A stretch of 64,000 bases of DNA from Pseudomonas sp. FP1742 (GTDB lineage: Bacteria; Pseudomonadota; Gammaproteobacteria; Pseudomonadales; Pseudomonadaceae), in contig NZ_CP117460.1 in the NCBI RefSeq assembly GCF_030687145.1, positions 1,984,001 to 2,048,000 of the forward strand. Direction: 5' to 3'. The position numbers and the translations under genes are program-made. Positions within the stretch are counted from its first letter, which is position 1; each line of letters opens with the position of its first letter. Below, piece after piece: positions 47,926 to 59,476 of the stretch. The notes beneath the pieces are model-generated. The model ran no database searches and was not told where the DNA came from. It saw only the letters and a list, made by a program, of their open reading frames with translations.

Positions 47926-50900
47926 GTGCGGCTCAAGTGCATCAAGCTGGCGGGGTTCAAATCCTTCGTCGACCCGACCACGGTGAACTTCCCCAGTAAC
48001 ATGGCGGCGGTGGTCGGGCCCAATGGTTGCGGCAAGTCGAACATCATCGACGCCGTGCGCTGGGTGATGGGCGAGAGCTCGGCCAAGAACTTGCGCGGCG
48101 AGTCGATGACCGACGTCATCTTCAACGGTTCCACCAGCCGTAAACCGGTGAGCCAGGCGAGCATCGAGCTGGTGTTCGATAACTCCGACGGCACCTTGCT
48201 CGGCGAATGGGCGGCCTATGCGGAAATTTCCATTCGCCGCAAAGTGACCCGCGACAGCCAGACCACCTACTACCTCAACGGCACCAAATGCCGCCGCCGC
48301 GATATCACCGACATCTTTCTGGGTACCGGCCTCGGCCCGCGCAGCTATTCGATTATCGAGCAGGGGATGATCTCCAAGCTGATCGAGTCCAAGCCCGAAG
48401 ACCTGCGCAATTTCATCGAAGAAGCCGCCGGTATTTCCAAGTACAAGGAGCGTCGGCGCGAGACTGAAAACCGTATTCGCCGCACCCACGAAAACCTTGC
48501 CCGCCTGACCGACCTGCGCGAAGAGCTCGAGCGTCAGCTTGAACGCTTGCACCGCCAGGCCGAGGCCGCCAAGAAGTATCAGGAATACAAGGGCGAAGAG
48601 CGTCAGCTCAAGGCCCAGTTGTCGGCCCTGCGCTGGCAAGCGCTGAACGAGCAGGTCGGCCAGCGCGAAGCGATTATCGGCACCCAGGAAATCACTTTCG
48701 AAGCGCTGGTGGCCGAGCAACGCAATGCCGACGCGGCCATCGAGCGCCTGCGTGACGGTCATCACGACCTGTCCGAGCGCTTCAATCTGGTGCAGGGGCG
48801 CTTCTATTCGGTCGGCGGCGACATCGCTCGGGTCGAGCAGAGCATCCAGCACGGCCAGCAGCGCTTGCGTCAATTGCAGGATGACCTGAAAGAAGCCGAG
48901 CGCGCGCGGCTGGAAACCGAGTCTCACCTGGGCCACGACCGCACCTTGCTGCTGACCCTGGGCGAAGAGCTGGACATGCTCACGCCGGAACAGGAAGTCA
49001 CCAGCGCCGCCGCCGAAGAGGCCGCTGCCGCACTGGAAGAATCCGAGACCACCATGCACGGCTGGCAGGAGCAGTGGGACACCTTCAACCTCACCGCCGC
49101 CGAGCCGCGTCGCCAGGCGGAAGTTCAGCAGTCGCGGATCCAGCAGCTGGAAACCAGCATGGAGCGTCTGGCCGATCGCCAGAAGCGTCTGGCCGAAGAG
49201 CGTGCGTTGCTTTCGGCGGACCCGGAAGATGCGGCGATCATGGAACTCAGCGAGCAATTGGCCGCGAGTGAAGCGACGCTGGAAGATTTGCAGGCCAGTG
49301 AAGAGGCTCAGGTCGAACGCCTTGAGCAACTGCGTCAGGAGTTGCAGCAAGCCCTTTCGGCGCAGCAGCAGGCCCAGGGTGATTTGCAGCGGCTCAACGG
49401 TCGGCTGGCCTCGCTGGAAGCCTTGCAGCAAGCCGCGCTCGATCCGGGCACCGGCACTGCCGAATGGCTGCGCGAACAGCACCTGGCGGATCGTCCGCGT
49501 CTGGCCGAAGGCCTGAAGGTTGAGGCCGGGTGGGAGCTGGCGGTGGAAACCGTACTCGGCGCCGACCTGCAAGCGGTGCTGGTGGACGACTTCGGTGATT
49601 TCGATCTGGCCGGGTTTGCCCAAGGCGATTTGCGCCTGCTCAGCCCGGCCAGCGATGGCGTGCGCATGCCCGGCAGTCTGCTCGACAAGGTTGAGGCGCA
49701 AATCGATCTGTCGCCGTGGCTGGGGCAGGTCAAACCGGTCGACAGTCTGGAACAGGCCCTGGCCTTGCGCGGGCAATTGGCCGCCGGGCAAAGCCTGATC
49801 AGCCGCGACGGTTACTGGGTCGGCAGGCACTTTTTACGCGTGCGTCGGGCCAGTGAAGCGGAAAGCGGCGTGCTTGCCCGTGGCCAGGAAATCCAGCGCC
49901 TGGGCCTTGAGCGCGAAGAGCGTGAAGCCACGGTCGAAACCCTGGAAACCCAACTTCAGAATCTCAGGGCGCAGCAGCGTCAGCAGGAAAACGGCCGCGA
50001 ACATTTGCGCCGTCTGCTGCAAGACGAAGCCCGTCAGCAAGGCGAATTGAAAGCCCAGTTGTCCGCCGGCAAAGCCAAGGTCGAACAGTTGACCCTGCGC
50101 CGCACCCGTCTCGATGAAGAGCTCACCGAGCTGAGCGAGCAGCGTGCCCTGGAACACGAAAATATCGGTGAAGCGCGCCTGCAATTGCAGGAAGCCCTCG
50201 ACAGCATGGCGCTGGACACCGAGCAGCGCGAGTTGCTGCTGGCCCAGCGCGACAGTCTGCGCGAGCGTCTCGACCGGGTGCGTCAGGAAGCCCGGCAGCA
50301 TAAGGATCATGCACATCAATTGGCGGTACGCCTTGGTTCGCTGAAGGCCCAACACGATTCCACTCGTCAGGCCCTTGAGCGCCTGGAAATGCAGTCCGAG
50401 CGCCTGACCGAGAAGCGCGAACAGCTGAGCCTCAACCTGGAGGAGGGCGAGGCACCGCTGGAAGAGTTGCGGCTCAAGCTCGAAGAGTTGCTCGACAAAC
50501 GCATGACCGTCGACGAAGAACTCAAGACCGCGCAAATCGCCATGGAAGACGCCGACCGCGAACTGCGCGACGCCGAAAAGCGCCGGACCCAGGCCGAGCA
50601 GCAATCCCATTTGATTCGCAGCCAGCTCGAACAGCAGCGTATGGAATGGCAAGCGCTGACGGTGCGGCGCAAGACCTTGCAGGATCAATTGCTCGAAGAC
50701 GGCTACGACCTCAATGGCGTACTCGCCACCCTGGTGGCCGGAGTCAGCGAGAAGGACGCCGAAGAAGAACTCGAACGCATTGCCGCGCGGGTTCAGCGCC
50801 TGGGCGCGATCAACCTCGCGGCCATCGACGAATACCAGCAACAATCCGAGCGTAAACGTTATCTGGATGCCCAGAACGACGATCTGGTGGAGGCGCTGGA

Positions 50901-51414
50901 CACCCTCGAGAACGTGATCCGCAAGATCGACAAGGAAACCCGAAATCGCTTCAAAGATACCTTTGATCAGATCAATGGCGGTTTACAGGCCCTTTTTCCA
51001 AAAGTTTTCGGTGGAGGACGCGCGTATTTGGAACTGACGGGCGAAGATCTACTCGATACAGGGGTAACGATCATGGCGCAGCCGCCTGGAAAGAAGAACA
51101 GCACCATCCATTTGCTCTCCGGTGGCGAAAAAGCCCTGACCGCATTGGCCCTGGTATTTGCCATCTTCAAGTTGAATCCGGCGCCGTTCTGCATGCTCGA
51201 TGAGGTTGACGCGCCATTGGATGACGCTAACGTTGGACGCTACGCACGGCTGGTCAAAGAAATGTCGCAGACGGTGCAGTTCATTTATATCACCCACAAC
51301 AAAATCGCCATGGAAATGGCTGATCAACTGATGGGGGTTACGATGCACGAGCCGGGTTGCTCGCGTCTGGTGGCGGTGGATGTGGAGGAGGCGATGGCCA
51401 TGGTGGACGCCTGA
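47926..51414 (+). CDS. smc: Chromosome segregation protein SMC
   Basis: The 1162-residue ATPase has an N-terminal Walker A motif (GPNGCGKSN, residues 32-40), two long coiled coils (about 165-490 and 660-985) separated by a hinge (about 500-650), and a C-terminal head with the ABC signature LLSGGEKALTA and Walker B CMLDEVDAPLDD (about residue 1090). Some Pseudomonas also use MksB condensins; this is the Smc-ScpAB type. It starts with GTG 47926, immediately after the GntR gene, a linkage conserved in Pseudomonas. Heads the division/replication run smc-zipA-ligA. Confidence 0.97.
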   Translation: MRLKCIKLAGFKSFVDPTTVNFPSNMAAVVGPNGCGKSNIIDAVRWVMGESSAKNLRGESMTDVIFNGSTSRKPVSQASIELVFDNSDGTLLGEWAAYAEISIRRKVTRDSQTTYYLNGTKCRRRDITDIFLGTGLGPRSYSIIEQGMISKLIESKPEDLRNFIEEAAGISKYKERRRETENRIRRTHENLARLTDLREELERQLERLHRQAEAAKKYQEYKGEERQLKAQLSALRWQALNEQVGQREAIIGTQEITFEALVAEQRNADAAIERLRDGHHDLSERFNLVQGRFYSVGGDIARVEQSIQHGQQRLRQLQDDLKEAERARLETESHLGHDRTLLLTLGEELDMLTPEQEVTSAAAEEAAAALEESETTMHGWQEQWDTFNLTAAEPRRQAEVQQSRIQQLETSMERLADRQKRLAEERALLSADPEDAAIMELSEQLAASEATLEDLQASEEAQVERLEQLRQELQQALSAQQQAQGDLQRLNGRLASLEALQQAALDPGTGTAEWLREQHLADRPRLAEGLKVEAGWELAVETVLGADLQAVLVDDFGDFDLAGFAQGDLRLLSPASDGVRMPGSLLDKVEAQIDLSPWLGQVKPVDSLEQALALRGQLAAGQSLISRDGYWVGRHFLRVRRASEAESGVLARGQEIQRLGLEREEREATVETLETQLQNLRAQQRQQENGREHLRRLLQDEARQQGELKAQLSAGKAKVEQLTLRRTRLDEELTELSEQRALEHENIGEARLQLQEALDSMALDTEQRELLLAQRDSLRERLDRVRQEARQHKDHAHQLAVRLGSLKAQHDSTRQALERLEMQSERLTEKREQLSLNLEEGEAPLEELRLKLEELLDKRMTVDEELKTAQIAMEDADRELRDAEKRRTQAEQQSHLIRSQLEQQRMEWQALTVRRKTLQDQLLEDGYDLNGVLATLVAGVSEKDAEEELERIAARVQRLGAINLAAIDEYQQQSERKRYLDAQNDDLVEALDTLENVIRKIDKETRNRFKDTFDQINGGLQALFPKVFGGGRAYLELTGEDLLDTGVTIMAQPPGKKNSTIHLLSGGEKALTALALVFAIFKLNPAPFCMLDEVDAPLDDANVGRYARLVKEMSQTVQFIYITHNKIAMEMADQLMGVTMHEPGCSRLVAVDVEEAMAMVDA

Positions 51415-51672
51415 GTCATTGGGTGTAGGGCAAGTAATTTTGAGCTGTAGGGCTTTTTTACCTGCCTTGATTTGATGGCCAATCGACATATTCGCGCCAG
51501 CCAATGTGACAGACGGTGTAAAGTTGCCTTTGGTCGTGCTAGTTTAATGTCAATTTTTCGTATACGTGGGCAAAACGCCTGTCAGAACATAGAGTTGGCG
51601 CCACGTTTTAAAGCGGTTTGCACAGTGTAAACCCCTTATTTTTCAGCATTTTTTATAGAGGCACGGGATTAC
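51415..51672 (+). other. smc-zipA intergenic region
   Basis: 258 bases, markedly AT-richer than the surrounding genes and with no gene. It probably carries the zipA promoter. I cannot place a -35/-10 pair with good spacing, and no clear terminator hairpin follows smc. Confidence 0.5.
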
Positions 51673-52521
51673 ATGGAAATCGGTCTGCGCGAGTGGCTGA
51701 TCGTCATCGGCATTATTGTCATTGCCGGTATTCTTTTCGATGGCTGGCGCCGCATGCGCGGCGGCAAGGGGAAACTGAAATTCCGTCTCGACCGAAGTCT
51801 GTCCAACCTGCCGGACGAGGACACCAGCGCCGAGCTGTTGGGGCCGCCCCGCGTGCTGGACACCCAGAAAGAACCGCAGTTGGACGAGCACGACCTGCCG
51901 TCGGTGAGCATGCCTGCCCGTGAGCCCCGCGAGTCGGGTTCCAAGCGCGGCAAGCGTGGTCATGGCGAGCCGTCGCAAGGCGATATGAACCTCAGCCTGG
52001 ACTTGGACGGCGGCCCGAGCTTCAGCAGCCGTGACGATTTCCCGGATGACACCAAGTCCGCCAGCCCTGCCGACAAAGAGCAGCCGCAAGCCGAAGAAGT
52101 GCTGGTAATCAGCGTGATCTGCCGCGACCCGGCCGGCTTCAAGGGCCCGGCGCTGTTGCAGAACATTCTGGAAAGCGGTCTGCGTTTCGGCGAGATGGAC
52201 ATTTTCCACCGCCACGAAAGCATGGCTGGTAACGGCGAAGTGCTGTTCTCGATGGCCAACGCGGTCAAGCCGGGCGTCTTCGATCTGGACGACATCGATC
52301 ATTTCAGCACTCCGGCGGTGAGCTTCTTCCTCGGTCTGCCAGGCCCGCGTCATCCGAAGCAAGCCTTCGACGTGATGGTCGCGGCGGCGCGCAAGCTGTC
52401 CCAGGAGCTGAACGGCGAGCTGAAAGACGACCAGCGCAGCGTGCTGACCGCCCAGACGATTGAGCACTACCGTCAGCGCATCGTCGAGTTCGAGCGTCGC
52501 GCCCTGACCCAGAAGCGTTGA
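51673..52521 (+). CDS. zipA: Cell division protein ZipA
   Basis: The 282-residue protein has an N-terminal membrane helix ([21 protein letters not shown], about residues 5-25 in part), a charged linker (about 30-140) and a C-terminal FtsZ-binding domain ([22 protein letters not shown] onward, about 143-275). It tethers FtsZ to the membrane and promotes septal ring assembly. A GAGGCACGGG stretch precedes ATG 51673. The order smc-zipA-ligA is conserved in Pseudomonas. Confidence 0.95.
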   Translation: MEIGLREWLIVIGIIVIAGILFDGWRRMRGGKGKLKFRLDRSLSNLPDEDTSAELLGPPRVLDTQKEPQLDEHDLPSVSMPAREPRESGSKRGKRGHGEPSQGDMNLSLDLDGGPSFSSRDDFPDDTKSASPADKEQPQAEEVLVISVICRDPAGFKGPALLQNILESGLRFGEMDIFHRHESMAGNGEVLFSMANAVKPGVFDLDDIDHFSTPAVSFFLGLPGPRHPKQAFDVMVAAARKLSQELNGELKDDQRSVLTAQTIEHYRQRIVEFERRALTQKR

Positions 52522-52587
52522 TCTGTAGGAGCCAGGTTTGCCGTACCGCTGGCTCCTGCAATGATTTGTACAGCATCAACAGATTGA

Positions 52588-54984
<2,397 letters not shown>

Positions 54985-54989
54985 CTGAG

Positions 54990-55060
54990 CGTTCCCACGC
55001 TCTGCGTCACAGCGGACGCGGAGCGTCCGGGGCGGCATTCCCAAGCAGAGCATGGGAACG
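54990..55060. repeat. Inverted repeat (CGTTCCCACGCTCTGCGT type)
   Basis: CGTTCCCACGCTCTGCGT is opposed by GCAGAGCATGGGAACG, with an inner pair GCGGACGC/GAGCGTCCG. This is another intergenic repeat family common in Pseudomonas. It begins six bases after the ligA stop and may act as its transcript end. Confidence 0.85.
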
Positions 55061-55111
55061 ATCATGTCTGAGCAATGATCTAGTCTTGGCAGGCCCCAGG
55101 GAGAGATCGCC

Positions 55112-56275
55112 ATGTACCGTTTTTTCGAACAGCTCAGTTCACGCATCGCCGCGCCCTTCATGGGTGAGCGTTCGCGCAACAGCAAGGTCTGGCATTGTCG
55201 CTGCGGGCAGTCGCTGTTCTTTCGCAACAGCCAGTGCCTGGCCTGTTCGGGGGCGCTGGGTTACCAGCCGCAGCAGAGTCGCTTGTCATCATTGCAACCC
55301 GGCCCGCAGGCGGATACCTGGTGGCTCGATGCCGATCCTGACGCCGGAGTGTTCCGACGCTGCGCCAATCTCGATTCCCCGGCCGCGTGCAACTGGCTGC
55401 TGCCAGCCAATGATCACGATGGCTTGTGCATCGCCTGCCGTCTGAATCGCACCATCCCCGATCTGTCGATTCCCGAGAATCACGAGCGCTGGCGTAAAGT
55501 GGAAACCGCCAAGCGTCGTCTGGTGGCGCAACTGATCAGTCTGGGATTGCAGGTCATTCCCAAGACGATGGACGAAGCATCCGGCCTGGCCTTCGACTTC
55601 ATCGGTGTCGACCCTGAAGGCAAGCCGCCGACCACCGGCCACGCCAATGGCCTGATTACCCTCGATATCAAAGAAGCCGATGATGCGCACCGCGAGCAGG
55701 TGCGCGTGCAGATGCACGAACCCTATCGCACGCTGCTTGGGCATTTTCGCCATGAAACGGGGCATTACTACTGGGATCGGCTGATCGCCAACAGTGCCTG
55801 GCTGGAACCGTTCCGCGGCCTGTTCGGCGACGAGCGTGCCAGCTACGCGGAGGCTCTTGAACAGCATTATCAACAAGGTGCGCCACTCGACTGGCAGCAA
55901 CATTACGTCAGCGCCTACGCCACCATGCACCCTTGGGAAGACTGGGCGGAAACCTGGGCTCACTACTTGCACATGATGGATGCGGTGGACACTGCCCTGG
56001 GTTTTGGCATGAGTGCGCAGGAAATGGATTTCGATTACCAGCCGTTTGCGCCCAGCACGTTATTCGATCCGCAGCACCCCGGCGCTCCGGCGTTCCTGGC
56101 GTTCGTCAATGCCTGGATTGAACTGGCCGGCATGCTCAACGAATTGTCACGCAGCATGGGCCAGCCGGATTTCTATCCGTTCGTCCTGCCTCCGGCGGTG
56201 ATTGCCAAGCTGCACTTCATTCACCTGGTGATTCAGCAGGAAGGCGGCCGGGCGGATGAGGTGTTGGCGCAGTAG
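55112..56275 (+). CDS. Predicted zinc metallopeptidase with zinc ribbon
   Basis: The 387-residue protein opens with a putative zinc ribbon (CRCGQSLFFRNSQCLACSGALGY, about residues 29-51 in part) and further CxxC-like cysteines (CIACR near 110). A zincin-type motif HETGHYYW follows, with the catalytic HExxH near residue 214, and a probable third ligand lies in EDWAETWAHYLHM (about residue 273). No signal peptide is present. It matches a family of uncharacterised proteins annotated as putative zinc-binding metallopeptidases. The substrate is unknown. Monocistronic between ligA and ffs. Confidence 0.85.
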   Translation: MYRFFEQLSSRIAAPFMGERSRNSKVWHCRCGQSLFFRNSQCLACSGALGYQPQQSRLSSLQPGPQADTWWLDADPDAGVFRRCANLDSPAACNWLLPANDHDGLCIACRLNRTIPDLSIPENHERWRKVETAKRRLVAQLISLGLQVIPKTMDEASGLAFDFIGVDPEGKPPTTGHANGLITLDIKEADDAHREQVRVQMHEPYRTLLGHFRHETGHYYWDRLIANSAWLEPFRGLFGDERASYAEALEQHYQQGAPLDWQQHYVSAYATMHPWEDWAETWAHYLHMMDAVDTALGFGMSAQEMDFDYQPFAPSTLFDPQHPGAPAFLAFVNAWIELAGMLNELSRSMGQPDFYPFVLPPAVIAKLHFIHLVIQQEGGRADEVLAQ

Positions 56276-56295
56276 TATCAAAAAGATCGCGACCT

Positions 56296-56424
56296 GTAGC
56301 AGCTGCCGAAGGCTGCGTTCGGCTGCAAAGCAGCCGTGAATCAGGCAACCCGTTTTTCAGGTAAGCCGCGAATCTCGGGTTTACGACTGCTTCGCAGCCG
56401 AACGCAGGCTGCGCCAGCTGCTAC
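56296..56424. repeat. Inverted repeat (GTAGCAGCTGCCG type)
   Basis: GTAGCAGCTGCCGAAGGCTG and GCGCCAGCTGCTAC face each other, with nested arms TGCGTTCGGCTGC/GCAGCCGAACGCA. Same family as 995-1139. It fills about half of the gap between the metallopeptidase gene and ffs. Confidence 0.82.
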
Positions 56425-56494
56425 AAGGCTGCGGCTTTTTCAAGGCCGGCGCATGTCCTTGAAGCGGCTCATATTTTTTAATCCGCCTGAACGG

Positions 56495-56522
56495 TTGTAA
56501 CTTCGTCTCAGATAGGTACAAT
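56495..56522 (+). promoter_or_regulatory. ffs promoter (sigma-70)
   Basis: TTGTAA (56495-56500) and TACAAT (56517-56522) are separated by 16 bases, about 30 bases before the SRP RNA region. Confidence 0.65.
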
Positions 56523-56553
56523 GGCGCGGCTCGCCGTCAGGTGAGCATCGTTA

Positions 56554-56665
56554 TGGTGACCCCATCGGTCCCCCCGCAACGATCAGCCGTGAACCCGGTC
56601 AGGCCTGGAAGGGAGCAGCCGCAGCGGTGACATTGTGTGCCGGGGTGTGGCTGGTGGGGTTGCCT
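56554..56665 (+). ncRNA. ffs: Signal recognition particle 4.5S RNA
   Basis: The conserved SRP apical domain is present: CAGGCCTGGAAGGGAGCAGC (56607-56626), preceded by the GAACCCGGT arm and followed by GTGTGCCGGGGTGTGGCTGG. The ends pair as GGTGACCCC/GGGGTTGCC, giving the usual single long hairpin of about 110 bases. It works with Ffh in co-translational membrane targeting. The exact mature ends are approximate. Confidence 0.95.
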
Positions 56666-56674
56666 CCATAACGC

Positions 56675-56700
56675 AACACGAATCCTCTTTCGTGTTTTCT
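56675..56700 (+). terminator. ffs terminator
   Basis: AACACGAA pairs with TTCGTGTT around a six-base loop and runs into TTTTCT, about ten bases after the SRP RNA. Confidence 0.8.
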
Positions 56701-56784
56701 ACCTAAAAATACTGTTTTGCTTTCCCAGCCATGGAACTCATCCAGAGCGGTGTTTCGTCGTTTCCGAATGAAACGGCGGGATAT

Positions 56785-56830
56785 AAAAAGGAGGCCGATC
56801 TGTCGCATTCGACAGGTCGGCCTCCTTTTT
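56785..56830. terminator. Strong bidirectional terminator
   Basis: AAAAAGGAGGCCGA and TCGGCCTCCTTTTT pair, and an inner CTGTC/GACAG extends the stem. It ends 13 bases before the stop of the minus-strand XRE gene and is probably that gene's terminator. Confidence 0.88.
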
Positions 56831-56842
56831 CGTTTTTTGGCA

Positions 56843-57157
56843 TCAAGGCTTGGACAAGGCCTGGTCAACCGCTGCGATCAGCTTTCCCAGATCCTTCGGG
56901 GTGGCTTTGTGTATGACGCTGAACAGGTACGCCCGCTGTTCATCTTCGTCGCCCAGATCTGCGAAAAAGGCTTTCAGCTTCACGCCCAGCACGTCGGCAA
57001 GCAAAAACAATGCTTCCACGCTGGGGGTATAGGTGCCGGTTTCGAAGCGGCTGATGGTTTTGGGGTCAAAACCGGTTTTTTCGCCGAGTTCAGCCTGAGT
57101 AAGCCCTGCGACCTTACGGTAGCGTCGGATGGCTGGACCCAAACTTGAAATTTGCAT
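56843..57157 (-). CDS. XRE-family helix-turn-helix protein
   Basis: The 104-residue protein has a Cro/CI-type helix-turn-helix at residues about 8-62 (RYRKVAGLTQAELGEKTGFDPKTISRFETG in part). A short helical C-terminal tail (about 65-104) with no known ligand domain follows. There is no adjacent toxin or phage gene, so it looks like a solitary regulator; its targets are unknown. ATG 57157 gives MQISSLGPAIRRYRK. The gene is convergent with ffs, sharing the terminator region. Confidence 0.85.
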   Translation of the reverse strand: MQISSLGPAIRRYRKVAGLTQAELGEKTGFDPKTISRFETGTYTPSVEALFLLADVLGVKLKAFFADLGDEDEQRAYLFSVIHKATPKDLGKLIAAVDQALSKP

Positions 57158-57565
57158 CGCTCAATTCCCATTTAGAATCAAGAACTTAACGATAGATTTT
57201 TGCATTAGGCAACTGCATGATCCATCACCTTGCTTTGCAAAATGTGATGCATTTCGTAGAATCGCCGCTTCGAGGGAGTTTTTGGTGATCTGCTTTCTGA
57301 AGTTTAGGCGATATGAAACAGCCAGCACCGTCTTCCCTTGCCGGGTTTGCGCAGAAGCCGTCAGCGGTTTGAAACCCTCGCGAAATATTACCAGAGTCGG
57401 TGTTGCTACCTTGCCCGAGGCTAGTTGATCTTCGGCTATCCGGGGGCCATCAAATGCTGTTCATGGAGTGATAACGTGTCTCTGCGCTGTACGTCTCAAA
57501 ACATCTCTTCCGGGCATCCTGCGCTGGTCGAGCGGTACCTCCGCTAGCGACAGTGAGCCTCACTC
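57158..57565. other. Noncoding gap between XRE gene and PAS-GGDEF-EAL gene
   Basis: 408 bases, less GC-rich than the flanking genes. I see a weak hairpin CATCAC/GTGATG (57221-57247) and an AT-rich stretch just upstream of the XRE start. A tiny GTG frame at 57476-57547 encodes 23 residues and has no support. The gap presumably holds both divergent promoters. Confidence 0.5.
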
Positions 57566-59266
57566 ATGGATGAGAAATACCGCAGGGCCGTGGATGCTGC
57601 CGCTATATTTTCCGAGACCGATCTGAACGGTCGGATCACTTACGTCAACGATCAATTTTGCGCCGTATCCGGCTACAGCCGCGAGGAGCTGCTGGGGCAG
57701 AATCATCGCCTGCTGAACTCCGGCCTGCATTCCACCGACTTCTTCACCGCCATGTGGCGCACCATCGCCCTGGGCAATATCTGGAAGGGCGAGATCTGTA
57801 ATCGCGCCAAGGATGGCAGCCTGTATTGGGTCGACAGCACGATGGTGCCCGTGCTCGATGACGCCACCGGCCGGGTTCACCGATACCTGTCGATTCGTTT
57901 CGATATCAGCGAAAAACGCCAATTGCTGCAATCCCTGCAATGGCGGGTCGGACATGATGTGCTGACCGGATTGCCCAATCGCGCGTTCCTGTCGGAATTG
58001 CTGGATCAGGCGCTGGAATTCTCCCGGCAAGAAAACATTCCACTGGCGGTGTGCATGCTTGACCTTGACGGGTTCAAGGCGGTCAACGACGGCTACGGTC
58101 ATGCCAGTGGCGATATGTTGCTGGTGGAAGTGGCCAAGCGTCTGCGCGACATTGTGCGTGGCGAAGATGTGGTGGCGCGGCTGGCCGGTGACGAGTTCGT
58201 GCTGGTGTTGCGTTACGTGCGGGATCTGCCGGAATTGCGCGCGGCGCTGAACCGCGTGCTGGGGGCGATTTCGGCGCCTTACACGCTGCACGGCAAGGAC
58301 ATCAATGTGTTTGCCAGTATTGGCGTCACCCTGTTTCCCTATGACCAAGAAGATGCCGAAACCTTGCTGCGGCACGCCGATCAGGCGATGTACGTGGCCA
58401 AGCAACGCGGGAGAAACCGCTTTCATCTGTTCGATGTGTCCCGGGATCAGGAGGTCAAGGCCACGCACCAGACCGTCGAGCGGGTGCGTCAGGCGCTGGT
58501 CGCCGGTGAGTTGCGCCTGCATTTTCAGCCCAAGGTGAACATGCGCCGTGGTGAGGTTGTCGGTTTCGAGGCGTTGTTGCGTTGGGAGCATCCGCAAAAC
58601 GGCATGCTGCCGCCTCGGGAGTTCTTGCCGCTGGTGGAAGACACCGATCTGATCATCGATATCGGCGAATGGGTGATGGACCAGGTGCTGTCGCAATTAC
58701 ATCGCTGGCAGCAGGCGGGGCAGGGTTGGCCGGTGAGTATCAACATCGCGGCGCGACATTTTCAGCGCGCGGACTTCGTCGACCGGCTCAAACAGGTGCT
58801 TGCTCGGCACGCGCAAGTTGCTCCGCGGATGCTCGATCTGGAAATCGTCGAGTCGGTGGCGATCGAGAATATCCAGCACGTCAGCGCCTGTTTGCAGGCC
58901 TGTCAGGCGTTGGGAGTGCAGTTTTCCCTGGGTGACTTTGGCACGGGTTACTCGTCCCTGAGCTACCTCAAGCGTCTGCAAACCCAGACCATCAAGATCG
59001 ACAAGTCATTCGTGCGCGACATTCTGATAGACCGGGATGACCTGGCCCTGACCACCGCGGTGATTGGCCTGGCTCGGGCGTTCGGCCGGCAGGTGATTGC
59101 CGAGGGACTGGAAAGCGTTGAGCACGGTGAACTGTTGTTGCGGCTGGGGTGCGAAGTCGCTCAGGGTTATTTCATCGCCCGACCCATGCCCCCCGCGGAG
59201 GTGCCGGACTGGGTGGCGGGGTTTGACGTTCCACCGCAATGGCGGGCACTCGACCAGACGGCCTGA
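57566..59266 (+). CDS. PAS-GGDEF-EAL protein with degenerate motifs
   Basis: The 566-residue cytoplasmic protein has one PAS/PAC domain (about 5-120), a GGDEF domain (about 130-295) and an EAL domain (about 310-555). The cyclase motif is AGDEF (Ala207 first) with an RxxD site RGED at 198-201. The phosphodiesterase keeps EAL (335-337), INIAARHF, LEIVES, TIKIDKSF, IAEGLES and VAQGYF. The usual DDFGTG reads GDFGTG, with Gly456 in place of a metal-binding Asp. An in-frame stop 12 bases upstream fixes the start at ATG 57566. It may be a GTP/c-di-GMP-binding regulator rather than a full enzyme. Confidence 0.9.
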   Translation: MDEKYRRAVDAAAIFSETDLNGRITYVNDQFCAVSGYSREELLGQNHRLLNSGLHSTDFFTAMWRTIALGNIWKGEICNRAKDGSLYWVDSTMVPVLDDATGRVHRYLSIRFDISEKRQLLQSLQWRVGHDVLTGLPNRAFLSELLDQALEFSRQENIPLAVCMLDLDGFKAVNDGYGHASGDMLLVEVAKRLRDIVRGEDVVARLAGDEFVLVLRYVRDLPELRAALNRVLGAISAPYTLHGKDINVFASIGVTLFPYDQEDAETLLRHADQAMYVAKQRGRNRFHLFDVSRDQEVKATHQTVERVRQALVAGELRLHFQPKVNMRRGEVVGFEALLRWEHPQNGMLPPREFLPLVEDTDLIIDIGEWVMDQVLSQLHRWQQAGQGWPVSINIAARHFQRADFVDRLKQVLARHAQVAPRMLDLEIVESVAIENIQHVSACLQACQALGVQFSLGDFGTGYSSLSYLKRLQTQTIKIDKSFVRDILIDRDDLALTTAVIGLARAFGRQVIAEGLESVEHGELLLRLGCEVAQGYFIARPMPPAEVPDWVAGFDVPPQWRALDQTA

Positions 59267-59276
59267 CTCGCTCGAT

Positions 59277-59300
59277 GTAGCAGCTGCCGAAGGCTGCTAC
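59277..59300. repeat. Minimal GTAGCAGCTGCCG hairpin
   Basis: GTAGCAGCTGCCGAAGGCTGCTAC is a compact copy of the repeat type seen at 995 and 56296, ten bases after the PAS-GGDEF-EAL stop. GTAGCAG pairs with CTGCTAC around a short loop; it may serve as the transcript end. Confidence 0.7.
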
Positions 59301-59476
59301 GGGGCCGGGGTGCCGGCATAGAGACGGATATAAACGCTCCGGTACGGCTCGAACCTGAGCCTATAAAAGCTCCCCAAAGTGCAGCTTAGCCAGAATAGAC
59401 GAGCGCACCGGATGCAATTTTGGCCTTGCTCCGCTAGCATTAGCCGCTTCTGCTTCCTTCGCTGCGACGGTTTTCG

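Noticed and set aside
57129..57428. 99-codon plus-strand frame across the XRE start
   Set aside because: Overlaps the 5' end of a convincing gene on the other strand and has no domain or composition support.
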